Source: Bacteroidaceae bacterium
GTDB lineage: Bacteria > Bacteroidota > Bacteroidia > Bacteroidales > Bacteroidaceae
Length of the DNA: 64,000 nucleotides
Reading direction: 5' to 3'
Assembly: GCA_024699495.1 (NCBI GenBank)
Contig: JAILPK010000037.1
Location: forward strand, 114,457-178,456
The notes beneath the pieces are model-generated. The model worked only from the letters and a program-made list of their open reading frames with translations. It was not told where the DNA came from and did no database searches. Made by a program: the position numbers and the translations under genes. Positions 8,708 through 18,956 of this stretch are shown one piece after another; position 1 is the stretch's first letter, and the number at the start of each line of letters is the position of its first letter.

Positions 8708-10456
8708 ATGACAAAAGGAACAGTTCAAGGTGTGGTTTCGAATATGGTCACACTGCGTGTTGACGGACCTGTGCAGCAGGGCGAAATCTGCTATATCGCA
8801 ACAGGCGGCACCAAACTTATGGCGGAAGTCATCAAAGTTTTGGGACAAGACGTTTATGTGCAGGTCTTCGAGAGCACACGCGGTCTGAAGGTCGGCGCTG
8901 AAGCCGAGTTCACAGGCCACATGCTTGAGGTGCAGCTCGCACCAGGTATGCTCAGCAAGAATTTCGACGGTCTGCAGAACGACCTCGACAAAATGGAAGG
9001 CGTTTTTCTCCGCCGCGGACAATATACAGACCCGCTCGATCGCGAGCGTCTCTGGGACTTCAAGCCAATCGCCAAAGTAGGTGACGAAGTGGAGTCCAGC
9101 GACTGGCTCGGACAGGTAGAGGAAAACTCACAACCGCTGAAGATTATGGTTCCATTCCAGATGGAAGGTACAGCAAAGATCAAGAGCATCAAGCCGGAAG
9201 GCCAATACAAAGTGGATGACGTCATCGCCACACTGCAGAAAACCGACGGCACCGAAGTAAATGTTACTATGGTGCAGCACTGGCCAGTGAAGTTTGCCAT
9301 GACAAACTATCGCGAGAAACCGCGTCCGTTTAAGCTGCTTGAGACCGGCGTACGCACTATAGACACCTTCAACCCGATAGTAGAGGGAGGCACAGGCTTC
9401 ATCCCCGGCCCCTTCGGAACCGGCAAGACGGTATTGCAGCACGCCATATCCAAGCAGGCAGAGGCTGACATCGTAATCATCGCAGCCTGCGGTGAACGCG
9501 CAAACGAGGTCGTGGAAATATTCACCGAGTTCCCGGAATTAGTTGACCCACATACTGGCCGCAAACTGATGGAGCGCACAATCATAATCGCCAACACCTC
9601 AAACATGCCGGTGGCCGCACGCGAAGCATCTGTCTATACAGCAATGACGATGGCTGAATATTATCGTGCAATGGGACTACGCGTACTACTAATGGCAGAC
9701 TCCACAAGCCGATGGGCACAGGCGCTCCGCGAGATGTCAAACCGCATGGAAGAACTGCCCGGACCTGACGCCTTCCCTATGGACCTATCCGCGCTCATAT
9801 CAAACTTCTACGGCCGTGCAGGATACGTATATCTGAAAAACGGAGAAGTTGGTTCCATCACATTCATCGGAACTGTGTCACCAGCTGGAGGTAACCTTAA
9901 AGAGCCTGTCACAGAGAGCACAAAGAAGGTGGCCCGATGCTTCTACGCCCTGGAGCAGGAGCGTGCTGACAAGAAACGCTACCCCGCAGTGAACCCCATA
10001 GACTCATACTCGAAATACCTCGAATATCCCGAATTCGCAGAGTATATCAAAGGGCATATCAACGAGACATGGATCCCCAAAGTGCTTGAATTGAAAACCC
10101 GCATGCAGCGAGGTAAGGAAATTGCAGAGCAGATAAATATCCTCGGCGACGACGGCGTGCCTGTAGATTACCACGTCACTTTCTGGAAATCTGAAATCAT
10201 CGACTACGTCATACTGCAGCAGGACGCTTTCGACGAGGTGGATGCCGTAACATCACTGGAACGTCAGGAGGAGATATTGAATCTCGTGACTGAAATATGC
10301 GAACATGACTTTGAGTTCGACACTTTCCTCGAAGCCACTGACTTTTTCCGTAAGCTCATCAACCTCTGCAAGCAATGGAACTACTCGCAATACAAGAGCG
10401 AGCAGTATGAAGACTTCCGCAAGCAAATACGGGAATGTCTAGAGTCGAAAGTTTGA
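8708..10456 (+). CDS. atpA: V-type ATPase catalytic subunit A
   Basis: This 582-residue protein is the catalytic subunit of the A3B3 head. The P-loop is GPFGTGKT at 234-241, followed by the GER catalytic region (AACGERANEVVE), and the non-homologous insert expected of A subunits lies before the P-loop. The length fits bacterial A subunits (about 580-590). It starts 15 bases after the DUF2764 gene. The 86-bp gap to subunit B holds a GCGGC-TAA-GCCGC hairpin and ATTAAAC-type short repeats. Confidence 0.95.
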   Translation: MTKGTVQGVVSNMVTLRVDGPVQQGEICYIATGGTKLMAEVIKVLGQDVYVQVFESTRGLKVGAEAEFTGHMLEVQLAPGMLSKNFDGLQNDLDKMEGVFLRRGQYTDPLDRERLWDFKPIAKVGDEVESSDWLGQVEENSQPLKIMVPFQMEGTAKIKSIKPEGQYKVDDVIATLQKTDGTEVNVTMVQHWPVKFAMTNYREKPRPFKLLETGVRTIDTFNPIVEGGTGFIPGPFGTGKTVLQHAISKQAEADIVIIAACGERANEVVEIFTEFPELVDPHTGRKLMERTIIIANTSNMPVAAREASVYTAMTMAEYYRAMGLRVLLMADSTSRWAQALREMSNRMEELPGPDAFPMDLSALISNFYGRAGYVYLKNGEVGSITFIGTVSPAGGNLKEPVTESTKKVARCFYALEQERADKKRYPAVNPIDSYSKYLEYPEFAEYIKGHINETWIPKVLELKTRMQRGKEIAEQINILGDDGVPVDYHVTFWKSEIIDYVILQQDAFDEVDAVTSLERQEEILNLVTEICEHDFEFDTFLEATDFFRKLINLCKQWNYSQYKSEQYEDFRKQIRECLESKV

Positions 10457-10542
10457 AGTTTAATGTAGATACTATCTCATTGCTTTAACAAAACACTCAT
10501 TAAACATTAAACCTTAAACTGCGGCTAAGCCGCAACAGATTT

Positions 10543-11865
10543 ATGGCACAAGCATTTCAAAAGATATACACTAAAATAAGCCAGATCACAAAGGCTACAT
10601 GCTCGCTGAAAGCTACGGGTGTGGGTGCTGAGGAGCTGGCCACCATCAACGGCAAACTGGCTCAGGTCGTTAAGATACAAGGCGACCTCGTTACACTGCA
10701 AGTGTTTGAGGGAACAGGAGGTATACCAACCAACGCCGAAGTAGTATTCATGGGCAAGTCTCCTTCACTCAAAGTCAGCGAACAACTGGCAGGGCGCTTC
10801 TTCAATGCCTACGGAATGCCTATAGACGGCGGACCGGAGATTGAAGGGAAAGAAGTGGAAATAGGCGGCCCGAGCGTGAACCCCGTACGACGCAAACAAC
10901 CCAGCGAACTCATCGCTACTGGTATAGCTGGCATCGACCTCAACAACACCCTCGTATCAGGCCAGAAGATTCCATTCTTCGCCGACCCCGACCAACCCTT
11001 CAACGAAGTGATGGCCATGGTGGCCTTGCGTGCAAAGGTAGATAAGATTATACTCGGCGGCATGGGCATGACCAACGATGATTACTACTTCTTCAAGAAC
11101 ACATTCTCAAACGCCGGGGCATTAGACCGCATCATCTCGTTCATGAACACTACCGAAGACCCCGCAGTCGAACGTCTGCTCATACCTGACATGGCACTCA
11201 CCGCAGCTGAATATTTTGCTGTAGAAAAACACGAGACTGTGTTGGTGCTGCTTACTGATATGACATCTTACGCCGACTCGCTCTCCATCGTAAGCAACCG
11301 CATGGACCAGATTCCATCCAAAGACTCCATGCCTGGTTCGCTCTACTCCGATCTGGCTAAGATATACGAGAAGGCTGTGCAGTTCCCGGAAGAGGCTGGC
11401 GGCGGTTCAATCACCATCATTGCCGTAACCACGCTCTCCGGTGGTGATATCACTCACGCTGTGCCTGACAACACTGGCTACATCACTGAGGGACAGCTCT
11501 ATCTGCGCCGCAATTCCGATGTGGGCAAGGTCATCATCGACCCGTTCCGCTCACTCTCACGTCTGAAACAGCTCGTGGCAGGAAAGAAGACCCGCAAAGA
11601 CCATTCACAGGTTATGAATGCCGCCATTCGCCTATATTCAGATGCAGCAAACGCAAAGACGAAGATGGAAAACGGTTTCGACCTTACCGACTACGATCAG
11701 CGTTGCCTATCCTTCGCACGCGACTATGCCACAGCCATCCTTGCCATCGATGTCAATCTTGACACCACAGAGATGCTTAATGTGACATGGAGCCTCTTCC
11801 ACAAGTATTTCAAGCTTGAAGAAGTAAACATCAAGAAGGAATTTACTGACGTTTACTGGAAGTAA
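10543..11865 (+). CDS. atpB: V-type ATPase regulatory subunit B
   Basis: This 440-residue protein is the non-catalytic nucleotide-site subunit of the A3B3 head. It lacks a P-loop but carries the family signatures PFFADPDQPFNEV, VLLTDMTSYADSL and PGSLYSDLAKIYEKA. The 104-bp gap after it contains short ATGTAAGATGT-like words and their complements, but no clear promoter or terminator, so the operon probably continues. Confidence 0.95.
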   Translation: MAQAFQKIYTKISQITKATCSLKATGVGAEELATINGKLAQVVKIQGDLVTLQVFEGTGGIPTNAEVVFMGKSPSLKVSEQLAGRFFNAYGMPIDGGPEIEGKEVEIGGPSVNPVRRKQPSELIATGIAGIDLNNTLVSGQKIPFFADPDQPFNEVMAMVALRAKVDKIILGGMGMTNDDYYFFKNTFSNAGALDRIISFMNTTEDPAVERLLIPDMALTAAEYFAVEKHETVLVLLTDMTSYADSLSIVSNRMDQIPSKDSMPGSLYSDLAKIYEKAVQFPEEAGGGSITIIAVTTLSGGDITHAVPDNTGYITEGQLYLRRNSDVGKVIIDPFRSLSRLKQLVAGKKTRKDHSQVMNAAIRLYSDAANAKTKMENGFDLTDYDQRCLSFARDYATAILAIDVNLDTTEMLNVTWSLFHKYFKLEEVNIKKEFTDVYWK

Positions 11866-11969
11866 TACGCCGTATGCAAGATGTAAGATGTCACTTTTGC
11901 TGATACTGCAACCGATTGCATGCACCGGCATAGAGACGTTACATTCTACATTTTACACTGTGAGAAAAT

Positions 11970-12572
11970 ATGATACAGTTTCAATATAACAAGACATCGC
12001 TCCAGCAGATTGAGAAGCAACTCAAGATGCGTCAGCGTACCCTGCCCATCATCAAGAGCAAGGAGACAGCGCTGCGTCTTGAGGTGAAGAAATGCAAGGA
12101 AGAGGTGGAACGTCTGGAAGAGGAACTCCAAAAGCAGATTGCCGGTTATGAGGCCATGTATGCTTTATGGGGTGAGTTTGACGCCTCGCTCGTAAAGGTC
12201 ACTGACGTTCAGATGGATATCAAGAAGATTGCGGGCGTTCGCGTGCCCATTCTTCTGAATATCAGCCTCGAAGCCAAGCCCTTCGGCATATTCAGCGCTC
12301 CAAAATGGTATTTCGATGGTATCAATCTCCTACACGGACTTGCCAAGACTGCGGTAGAGAAAGAGTTTGCCGTGGCCAAATGCGATCTGCTGGAACATGC
12401 ACGCCGCAAGACCACACAAAAAGTGAATCTCTTTGAGAAAGTGCAGATTCCAGGGTTCCAAGAGGCTGTGCGCAAAATCAAGCGGTTCATGGAAGACGAG
12501 GAGAACCTCTCCAAATCTTCACAGAAAATACTGAAGGCACTTCAGGAAAAGAGAAAGGAGGCTGACGCATGA
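11970..12572 (+). CDS. atpD: V-type ATPase subunit D (central stalk)
   Basis: This 200-residue protein is dominated by N- and C-terminal helices (about 1-70 and 125-195) that form the coiled-coil rotor shaft turning inside the A3B3 head. It overlaps the start of subunit I by 4 bp. Subunit F, the usual partner of D, is not found in the operon. Confidence 0.9.
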   Translation: MIQFQYNKTSLQQIEKQLKMRQRTLPIIKSKETALRLEVKKCKEEVERLEEELQKQIAGYEAMYALWGEFDASLVKVTDVQMDIKKIAGVRVPILLNISLEAKPFGIFSAPKWYFDGINLLHGLAKTAVEKEFAVAKCDLLEHARRKTTQKVNLFEKVQIPGFQEAVRKIKRFMEDEENLSKSSQKILKALQEKRKEADA

Positions 12573-14413
12573 TTACAAAGATGAAGAAGCTAACCACTAT
12601 GATATTCCATGGTGAGTATGAGCAGTTCCTCGCCGACCTGCAACGGCTCGGTGTGGTGCATGTGCAGCCTGCCCAAGAAGGCATCGTGGCTTCCGACTCC
12701 TCTCTACAGGATGAACTGAACCACATCAAGGAGGTTCAGGAAGCAATCGAAATGCTCAAGCCTATGGCATCTCCAACGCCGACTGAAGCGACAGGATCTG
12801 TTACAGCTGGCGAAGAGGCCCTCAGCAACTATAGTGCCCTTATAGCCCAACGTAAAGAACTGAATGCTGAGCATCAGCGCATAGAAAACATCCTCTTGGA
12901 GGCAAAACCCTGGGGAGAATTTGAAATAGAGGCTATATCCAAACTCTCAGATATCGGTTTGGAGATGGCTTTCTACATCACCACCTCACGCATCTTCAAG
13001 AAAAAACAAGAGGAATGGAGTGTCGATGAGCACTATATCTTCCCAATACAACAAATAAAAGGAGACACTTATTTCGTAGCAATAAGCCACAAGAATAAGA
13101 CCAATGTCCTCGACGGAGCTACATGCGTGCCCCACCCCGTAATGACCGCTTCAGAATGTGCTACTCAGATAGAGGGCATCGAAAAACAAACAGCTGACAT
13201 CGACGCCCAGCTTCAGGCCATTGCCACCACGCATCTCGTAGATTTGCACGCACTCGAAGCACAGCTACGCAGCAGTGTGCAACTAAGTAAGGCAAGGCTG
13301 GACACTGGTCACGCAGCTGAAGACACGGTGATGATCATTGAAGGATGGACGCCTATACAGAAAGAAAAAGAAGTCGTAGATTTCCTGCATCAAAGCGGTG
13401 TCTGCTACGAAATGCGCGACCCGGTGCGCACGGACAACGTTCCGATTCTGTTACGGAATAATGCCTTCACACGAATGTATGAAGTGTTGACGGAAATGTA
13501 TGGCATGCCCGATTACAACGAGTTCGACCCCACACCCATTCTGGCTCCGTTCTTCACCCTATTCTTCTCTTACTGCATTGCTGATGCTGGCTATGGCCTC
13601 GTGCTTATCCTGCTCGGATTTCTGCTAAAAAAGAAACTCGGTGCAGATATGCGCGGAATGATGAATCTGGTCATCACCTTAGGCATTGCCACCACTGTTC
13701 TCGGAGCTATATTCGGCACATTCTTCGGAGTAAACCTCGTAAACGTAGACCTCCCCGAATGGATGAAGGGACTGATGATTACCGGTAAGGTAGGTGACAC
13801 AGTCTATGACAAGACAATGTTGCTCTCGCTGATTATCGGTGTCATTCACATCATCATCGCCATGACCGTAAAAGCGGTAAAGAGCACAGTTCTCTTTGGA
13901 TTCAAACAGAGCATCACAGCATGGTCCTGGCTCCTCTTAATTGTGGGATTCATCTGCGTCGGAGGCCTGAACATGCTGAAAGTCATATCCACAGATGTTT
14001 CCACCATCGCATTCTATATAGTTGGCGGAGTGGCTGCCGTAGGCATTTTCCTGCTGAATGACCTGAAGCGCAACCCTCTGGTAAACATCGGAGCCGGCTT
14101 GTGGGACACTTACGGCATGGCCTCCGGTCTGCTGGGCGACGTACTCTCCTACGTACGTATCTATGCCCTCGGTCTTGCCGGTGGCATGCTCGGCGGCGTG
14201 TTCAACCAACTCGCGCTGATGACCAAAGGAGACAGTCTGCTCGGCTGGATTCCATGCATACTCATCCTGGTCTTCGGCCACACGCTGAATATCGCTATGA
14301 GCTGTCTTGGAGCCTTCGTCCACCCGCTCAGACTCAATTTCGTGGAATACTTCAAGAACTCCAATTACGAAGGAACCGGCACAGCATATAGTCCGCTCCA
14401 TATAGTGAAATAA
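12569..14413 (+). CDS. atpI: V-type ATPase membrane subunit I
   Basis: This 614-residue protein has a cytoplasmic N-terminal half with coiled-coil segments and a membrane half (from about residue 330) with seven or eight helices. DVLSYVRIYALGLAGG near residue 525 contains the conserved Arg of the ion half-channels facing the rotor ring, and FGHTLNIAMSCLGAFVHPLRLNFVE would exceed the family core only slightly at its end, so the protein is full length. It is the stator through which ions pass. Confidence 0.93.
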   Translation: MITKMKKLTTMIFHGEYEQFLADLQRLGVVHVQPAQEGIVASDSSLQDELNHIKEVQEAIEMLKPMASPTPTEATGSVTAGEEALSNYSALIAQRKELNAEHQRIENILLEAKPWGEFEIEAISKLSDIGLEMAFYITTSRIFKKKQEEWSVDEHYIFPIQQIKGDTYFVAISHKNKTNVLDGATCVPHPVMTASECATQIEGIEKQTADIDAQLQAIATTHLVDLHALEAQLRSSVQLSKARLDTGHAAEDTVMIIEGWTPIQKEKEVVDFLHQSGVCYEMRDPVRTDNVPILLRNNAFTRMYEVLTEMYGMPDYNEFDPTPILAPFFTLFFSYCIADAGYGLVLILLGFLLKKKLGADMRGMMNLVITLGIATTVLGAIFGTFFGVNLVNVDLPEWMKGLMITGKVGDTVYDKTMLLSLIIGVIHIIIAMTVKAVKSTVLFGFKQSITAWSWLLLIVGFICVGGLNMLKVISTDVSTIAFYIVGGVAAVGIFLLNDLKRNPLVNIGAGLWDTYGMASGLLGDVLSYVRIYALGLAGGMLGGVFNQLALMTKGDSLLGWIPCILILVFGHTLNIAMSCLGAFVHPLRLNFVEYFKNSNYEGTGTAYSPLHIVK

Positions 14414-14469
14414 AAGCACACCAACATTAAACTATTAGTATAAAGCCTCAACGCTACATCAAACATTAA

Positions 14470-14919
<450 letters not shown>

Positions 14920-14941
14920 ATCACCCTCACCCACATAATCC

Positions 14942-14998
14942 GCCCTTGGAGGAACATAATCAGCAAGTCTGATTATAGTCTTCCAAGGGCAATTTTTT
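14942..14998 (+). terminator. terminator of the V-ATPase operon
   Basis: GCCCTTGGA and TCCAAGGGC form an outer stem that encloses a second perfect hairpin (ATAATCAG, loop, CTGATTAT), followed by a run of seven T. Confidence 0.85.
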
Positions 14999-15158
14999 TG
15001 CTACCTTATCCAATATTATTGGTCACCGGTAAACCACATGTTCGTTAAGTTCAGCATTTTGCCAAACACATGAATGCTTATATAACTCTGTTTAGAACGG
15101 TTTCCACGACCTCATTGAACGAGAGTGAAGTGACAGTGAGTCGAGGCATTTTTAATCT

Positions 15159-15243
15159 GAGACGGCTGTCTCAGATTCAGGTGACGGCTGTCTCAGATTC
15201 AGGTGACGGCCGTCTCAGATTCAGGTGACGGCCGTCTCAGATT
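15159..15243 (+). repeat. 22-bp tandem repeat, about four units
   Basis: Units begin at 15159, 15181, 15203 and 15225 (the last is cut short). Each contains GACGGCYGTCTCAG, nearly palindromic; CTGAGACGGCCGTCTCAG would be a perfect 18-bp palindrome. The second copy of the dispersed repeat has only two units. Confidence 0.85.
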
Positions 15244-15293
15244 AAATTAATGCTGGTCCATGAAGATTTGAGAGTAGTTCTACGTGGAGTTAT

Positions 15294-15381
15294 GAGTAGT
15301 TCAAAGTAGGGTTGTGAGACGGGAAAAGTGGAGTCGTGAGTAGTTCAAAGTAGGGTTGTGAGACGGGAAAAGTGGAGTCGT
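15294..15381 (+). repeat. 44-bp tandem duplication
   Basis: Two adjacent identical 44-bp units, 15294-15337 and 15338-15381, begin GAGTAGTTCAAAGTAGGG. A degenerate partial third unit follows. The same region of copy 2 has diverged single units. Confidence 0.85.
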
Positions 15382-15736
15382 TGGCAGTTCAAAGTGGAAC
15401 CGGGATACGTCGGAAAAAACCATCTGTGATTAGTCAAACTTGCAGTTGTCAGACAGGAGAAGTGCGGTAGTACGTCATCTGCTTTCGAGACGGTTAATGG
15501 CTTTAATCAACAAGTATTTGGGGAGCTCACATGATTAACGCCATTAACATGGGCTAAATAAGGCAAAAAGAAGACCTCGAAGCCCTGTTTTACAGGGCTT
15601 TCGGGGCAGGATTCTATTGCATTCTGAGTTTTACCGGACAGCAATATATTGCATACTTAGTTTTACCGGATAGCTATAATCTAATATTTCCAAAACGGCA
15701 TAGCCTTTGGATAAGGTCTAAGGCCTTTACACAAGC

Positions 15737-16798
15737 TTATTTGATGACTGACTTGGGAGCGAACCATTTGCGGAAGCGGTTGCGAATGGCGGAGCTGATA
15801 ACGGCAAAATTGCCATAGCGGAGATTAAGAAACAGTTCCTCAAATGAGCGTGCGACCTTGAGCCAAGGGTGTCCCCAACACATGATGCGATAAATTCGTT
15901 CCTTGAAAGCCACGTGGTCTATGACGTTGTCTGGATGACGAAGAGGGAATTGAAGTTCATGTCGTCCCATCGTGAATATGCGGCGGTAGCCACGAGGCAT
16001 GGCGTGAATGGAACCAGCGAAGTGGGTGCTGTCTGCGGAAGCGCCAAGATTATTAATCTGATTGTGGGACGGGATTATAGCGAGTCCGTTGTTAAGCAGC
16101 ATTGAAGCGCGGAAGATAGTCTCGTAAAAGGCACGTCCAAATTCGCGGTGACGTCGGCATGTAAGCAGGAAATCGTCGCGAAGATGACGTTTCTGGATGA
16201 GTGTCTCCAGTTGGCGCACAGCTATAGGGTTGTCAAGCCAGCTGTAATTCTCGTCCCAGGTATCAATGACTCGTCTCCATGAGGCCCATCCCCAAATGGA
16301 GAATGTAGATGCAAAGAAGTAGGATGAATCAACATCGGTAGTGTGTTCTTCCTGATTGAAACCGGAAATCATCCATACCCGCTCATCATGCTCATATCGG
16401 TCCAGCATCTCTTTGCAAAAGCGGAAGAAGGACTGTGTGGGCACGTCGTCATCCTCAAGCACTATGCATTTATCTGTCATAGAGAAAGCCCACTTCTGAG
16501 AAATAAACTCCGATGGGTCACATCCATAGTTGCGCTCCTGAAACAGAGTATGCACCTCACACGGCCAATCAACATTACTTACCACCTCACGACATGCCTT
16601 TATGCCAGGGATATCACGCTCACCACGGGGGCCGTCCTGATAAAGGAAGAGACGTGAAGGTTGAGCTAACCGCACCTGCTCGAACACTTTAGAAAGATTA
16701 TCCGGGCGGTTGAAGAAAAGGATTAGAACAGAAATCCCGTCAATGTGCCCTTCGGGAGAGGTGTAATCAGGTTGATGCGTTATAATCTCTTTAGACAT
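15737..16798 (-). CDS. GT-A-fold glycosyltransferase
   Basis: This 353-residue protein has the start of a nucleotide-sugar-binding fold (ISVLILFFNRPDNL) and a metal-binding acidic cluster LEDDDVP (EDDD at 115-118), followed by WGWASWRR. This resembles family 2-like and HlpA-like sugar transferases of surface polysaccharide clusters. No membrane helices are evident, so it would act at the cytoplasmic membrane face. It is the last gene of the glycan run and lies 104 bases after the preceding gene. The sugar and acceptor are unknown. Confidence 0.75.
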   Translation of the reverse strand: MSKEIITHQPDYTSPEGHIDGISVLILFFNRPDNLSKVFEQVRLAQPSRLFLYQDGPRGERDIPGIKACREVVSNVDWPCEVHTLFQERNYGCDPSEFISQKWAFSMTDKCIVLEDDDVPTQSFFRFCKEMLDRYEHDERVWMISGFNQEEHTTDVDSSYFFASTFSIWGWASWRRVIDTWDENYSWLDNPIAVRQLETLIQKRHLRDDFLLTCRRHREFGRAFYETIFRASMLLNNGLAIIPSHNQINNLGASADSTHFAGSIHAMPRGYRRIFTMGRHELQFPLRHPDNVIDHVAFKERIYRIMCWGHPWLKVARSFEELFLNLRYGNFAVISSAIRNRFRKWFAPKSVIK

Positions 16799-16902
16799 AG
16801 TATTGTGGTTTGTGGCATGGAAGTTTTGGTATCAGGATCTGTTCTTCCGCCTATGGGTATTCAGGGGTTTATTTGTCACTTGTTTCTTCCGGCAAAGGGG
16901 AG

Positions 16903-17937
16903 CTATGCAGATGTATTACTGCTGAATTCCCTTATAGTCTCCAGAAAATGATTAACGTGGTACTTCCTTTTAACCTCGTCTGAGACAGGAACTAAGGGTT
17001 GCTGCAGGAAGAGCGGCAAGCGGGTGATGTCATCATGGCCGAGGATGAAAATATTTTCAGGACGATAGAAATCGGCTTGAAGCAGGGGATGATGATTGGT
17101 GATGAGTTTCTTATTCCAGAATAGAGCTTCCACCGGACGGCGTGTGACGCCTGCCTGATTGTCCTGCACGATGTCTACGATGCAGAATGAAGATTCTAAG
17201 TGGCGCAGATACTCGTCATAAGAGATGCGCTCTGCGGGCTCATTAACAATTATGAAATCGGTTTTGAACTCATAGCGGCGCAGAATCTCTGCCAAGTCTT
17301 TTAATTGAGGTTCACGCCCCTTGTTCTCACCGCAGAAGAAGGCCGTCCCCCCGAGGAAGTTGATTCTGTCTGCTACCTTCCCCGTTTGGGCCTCATTTCT
17401 CTTATTTCCGTGATGAGAATGATTCACGCCGACATCAGGGTCGGCAAAAGGAGCGTTCCGGTAAAACTGCTCTACAAAATTAAGGCCGTAGGCTTTGGCG
17501 TCCCCAGGGTCAAAGGTAAAAAGTGTGTAGCCCATATTACACATACGCTGCATGAGAGCAGCTATGTCATGCTCTGGTAGGGCGAAAGCAAGCGTATTGT
17601 TGAAGTAATTTAAGAGGTGTGTTCCACGAGGCAGCATCCATGCTATTGCCTGAAGGGTACGAGGATTGGTAACGCCGTCGACAAGGATGCTGTCAGAGGC
17701 GGAAACCATCCGCAACGAAAGCCAACCCCGATGGCCTGTAATCCACGAAGCCAAACGAGGGCCTACAGGTATGCGTCCTATGACCAAAGCCTTAAGAAGA
17801 CGATGGAGCAGGTCTTTCGGTTGCCGCGTGAAATCGGGCAGAAACACAGGCCGCAGGTCATCACTTGCGCCATCGAAGATGAACTTCGGGGCACCGGTTA
17901 GTTCCTTTGGATAATATAGGACAGAATTCGTATGCAT
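16903..17937 (-). CDS. probable polysaccharide-biosynthesis protein (glycosyltransferase-like)
   Basis: This 344-residue protein has no signal peptide or membrane segment. Its second half has GT-B-like features: a beta-strand/loop INFLGGTAFFCGENKGRE and a C-terminal stretch (ITHY-like ERISYDEYLRHLESS, then RRPVEALFWNKKLITN) resembling the nucleotide-binding half of CgeB-like or capsule glycosyltransferases. It sits between LicD and a GT-A transferase in a surface-glycan run. I do not recognise a specific family, so the activity is inferred mainly from these motifs and from context. Confidence 0.55.
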   Translation of the reverse strand: MHTNSVLYYPKELTGAPKFIFDGASDDLRPVFLPDFTRQPKDLLHRLLKALVIGRIPVGPRLASWITGHRGWLSLRMVSASDSILVDGVTNPRTLQAIAWMLPRGTHLLNYFNNTLAFALPEHDIAALMQRMCNMGYTLFTFDPGDAKAYGLNFVEQFYRNAPFADPDVGVNHSHHGNKRNEAQTGKVADRINFLGGTAFFCGENKGREPQLKDLAEILRRYEFKTDFIIVNEPAERISYDEYLRHLESSFCIVDIVQDNQAGVTRRPVEALFWNKKLITNHHPLLQADFYRPENIFILGHDDITRLPLFLQQPLVPVSDEVKRKYHVNHFLETIREFSSNTSA

Positions 17938-18060
17938 TATATCTGAGTTGTTTTTATATCCTCTTAATACTGCTCGCTCAGATGCGGAAGGATGTGGGAT
18001 CCTGACTGGCTAACGTTTATTTATAGTAATAATAGATGGACTAATCCCACGTCTGCCGGG

Positions 18061-18921
18061 CTAATCCGTTATTGTCAGTTTTGCTGCATGACAGTGGATG
18101 GACTCTAAGTCAGGGAGACGCCGCCAATCGCCGAATTTCTCAGTGAGATAGGCATCGCAGTCATGCGGGGCAGGCATAATGTGCCCCTCAAAGGGGATGC
18201 CCTGTAAAGGGTAAAGATAAGAGTCGCGACGAATATCATCGTATGGGATGCCGAAGGAATAACGTATCAGCCGTGTAGGCCACAGTTTGGATATGACACG
18301 AAGGAACGGGAATATAAAGCGAGCATTGAAAGAGTAGATTCTCCGGACACGCTGACGCGCCTCGTCATTGCTGAGGTCCTTACGTTTCAGCACCTTATAG
18401 CAGAAGCCGAGTGTGCGGCAGGAAATCCACCGAAGAGGCTGAGGCACACGCTCCATAGGGAATATGTCTATGAAAATGCCCTTCATGCGGAATATACGGT
18501 CGTAGTCATTCGTCTCTTCCAGAACACTGCGACGGTCGCGCATCTTGGCATAGGCGAAGAAGTAACCGTCATCTGTCTCTGGTGTCTGAATCTCATAACA
18601 ATCCGGCAGTTCACGTTTGAGGATATCTATGAGACGAAGATAATCTGGACGCAGCAGTTCTACATCGAGATCATCATCCCAAGGGATATAACCGCCATGT
18701 CTGACCGCACCCAGAAGAGTGCCCGAGCAGAGCCAATATGTTATACCATGCCTGCGGCAGATGTCGTCGAGTACGAGCAACATCTCTGTCATACGTGCCT
18801 GCTGGAGCCGAATCGTTGAGCCTTCGGGATTAAACCGTGCTTTTAGTGACGCGGCCTCCGCGCTGTCAACAGGGATGGTTGGGGAATATTGATGAATCGA
18901 AGTATTATCGGATATACTCAT
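18061..18921 (-). CDS. licD: LicD-family phosphotransferase
   Basis: This 286-residue protein has the LicD/fukutin nucleotidyltransferase-fold signature: YWLCSGTLLGAVRHGGYIP followed by WDDDLDVELLRPDY (DDDLD at 82-86). LicD proteins move a phospho-alcohol group (phosphocholine, or a polyol phosphate in relatives) from a CDP carrier onto a cell-surface glycan. No choline kinase or uptake gene is near. A TagD-like cytidylyltransferase and an SDR enzyme lie immediately upstream in the transcript, so the group transferred is more likely glycerol phosphate or a related polyol phosphate; this is inference. Confidence 0.85.
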   Translation of the reverse strand: MSISDNTSIHQYSPTIPVDSAEAASLKARFNPEGSTIRLQQARMTEMLLVLDDICRRHGITYWLCSGTLLGAVRHGGYIPWDDDLDVELLRPDYLRLIDILKRELPDCYEIQTPETDDGYFFAYAKMRDRRSVLEETNDYDRIFRMKGIFIDIFPMERVPQPLRWISCRTLGFCYKVLKRKDLSNDEARQRVRRIYSFNARFIFPFLRVISKLWPTRLIRYSFGIPYDDIRRDSYLYPLQGIPFEGHIMPAPHDCDAYLTEKFGDWRRLPDLESIHCHAAKLTITD

Positions 18922-18956
18922 AAAAAATTAGGGCTCTGTAAATATTTGTATCGTTT

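Larger units (their letters stand above)
15017..15646 (+). repeat. dispersed intergenic repeat, copy 1
   Basis: About 630 bp recur, diverged but colinear, at 41937-42554 in the same orientation. Shared landmarks are ATGTTCGTTAAGTTCAGC, CTTCCACGACCT, CTGAGACGGCCGTCTCAG-like palindromes, GTCATCTGCTTTCGAGACGG and GGGGCAGGATTCTATTGC. It carries no reading frame. Three kinds of tandem repeat sit inside or at its edge: 22-bp units, 44-bp units and two 32-bp units (15616-15679). A hairpin AGCCCTG/CAGGGCT lies near 15580. The function is unknown; it may be a non-autonomous element. Confidence 0.8.

Noticed and set aside
15159..15243. Tandem 22-bp units as a CRISPR array
   Set aside because: Units abut directly with no spacers, and no cas gene is present.
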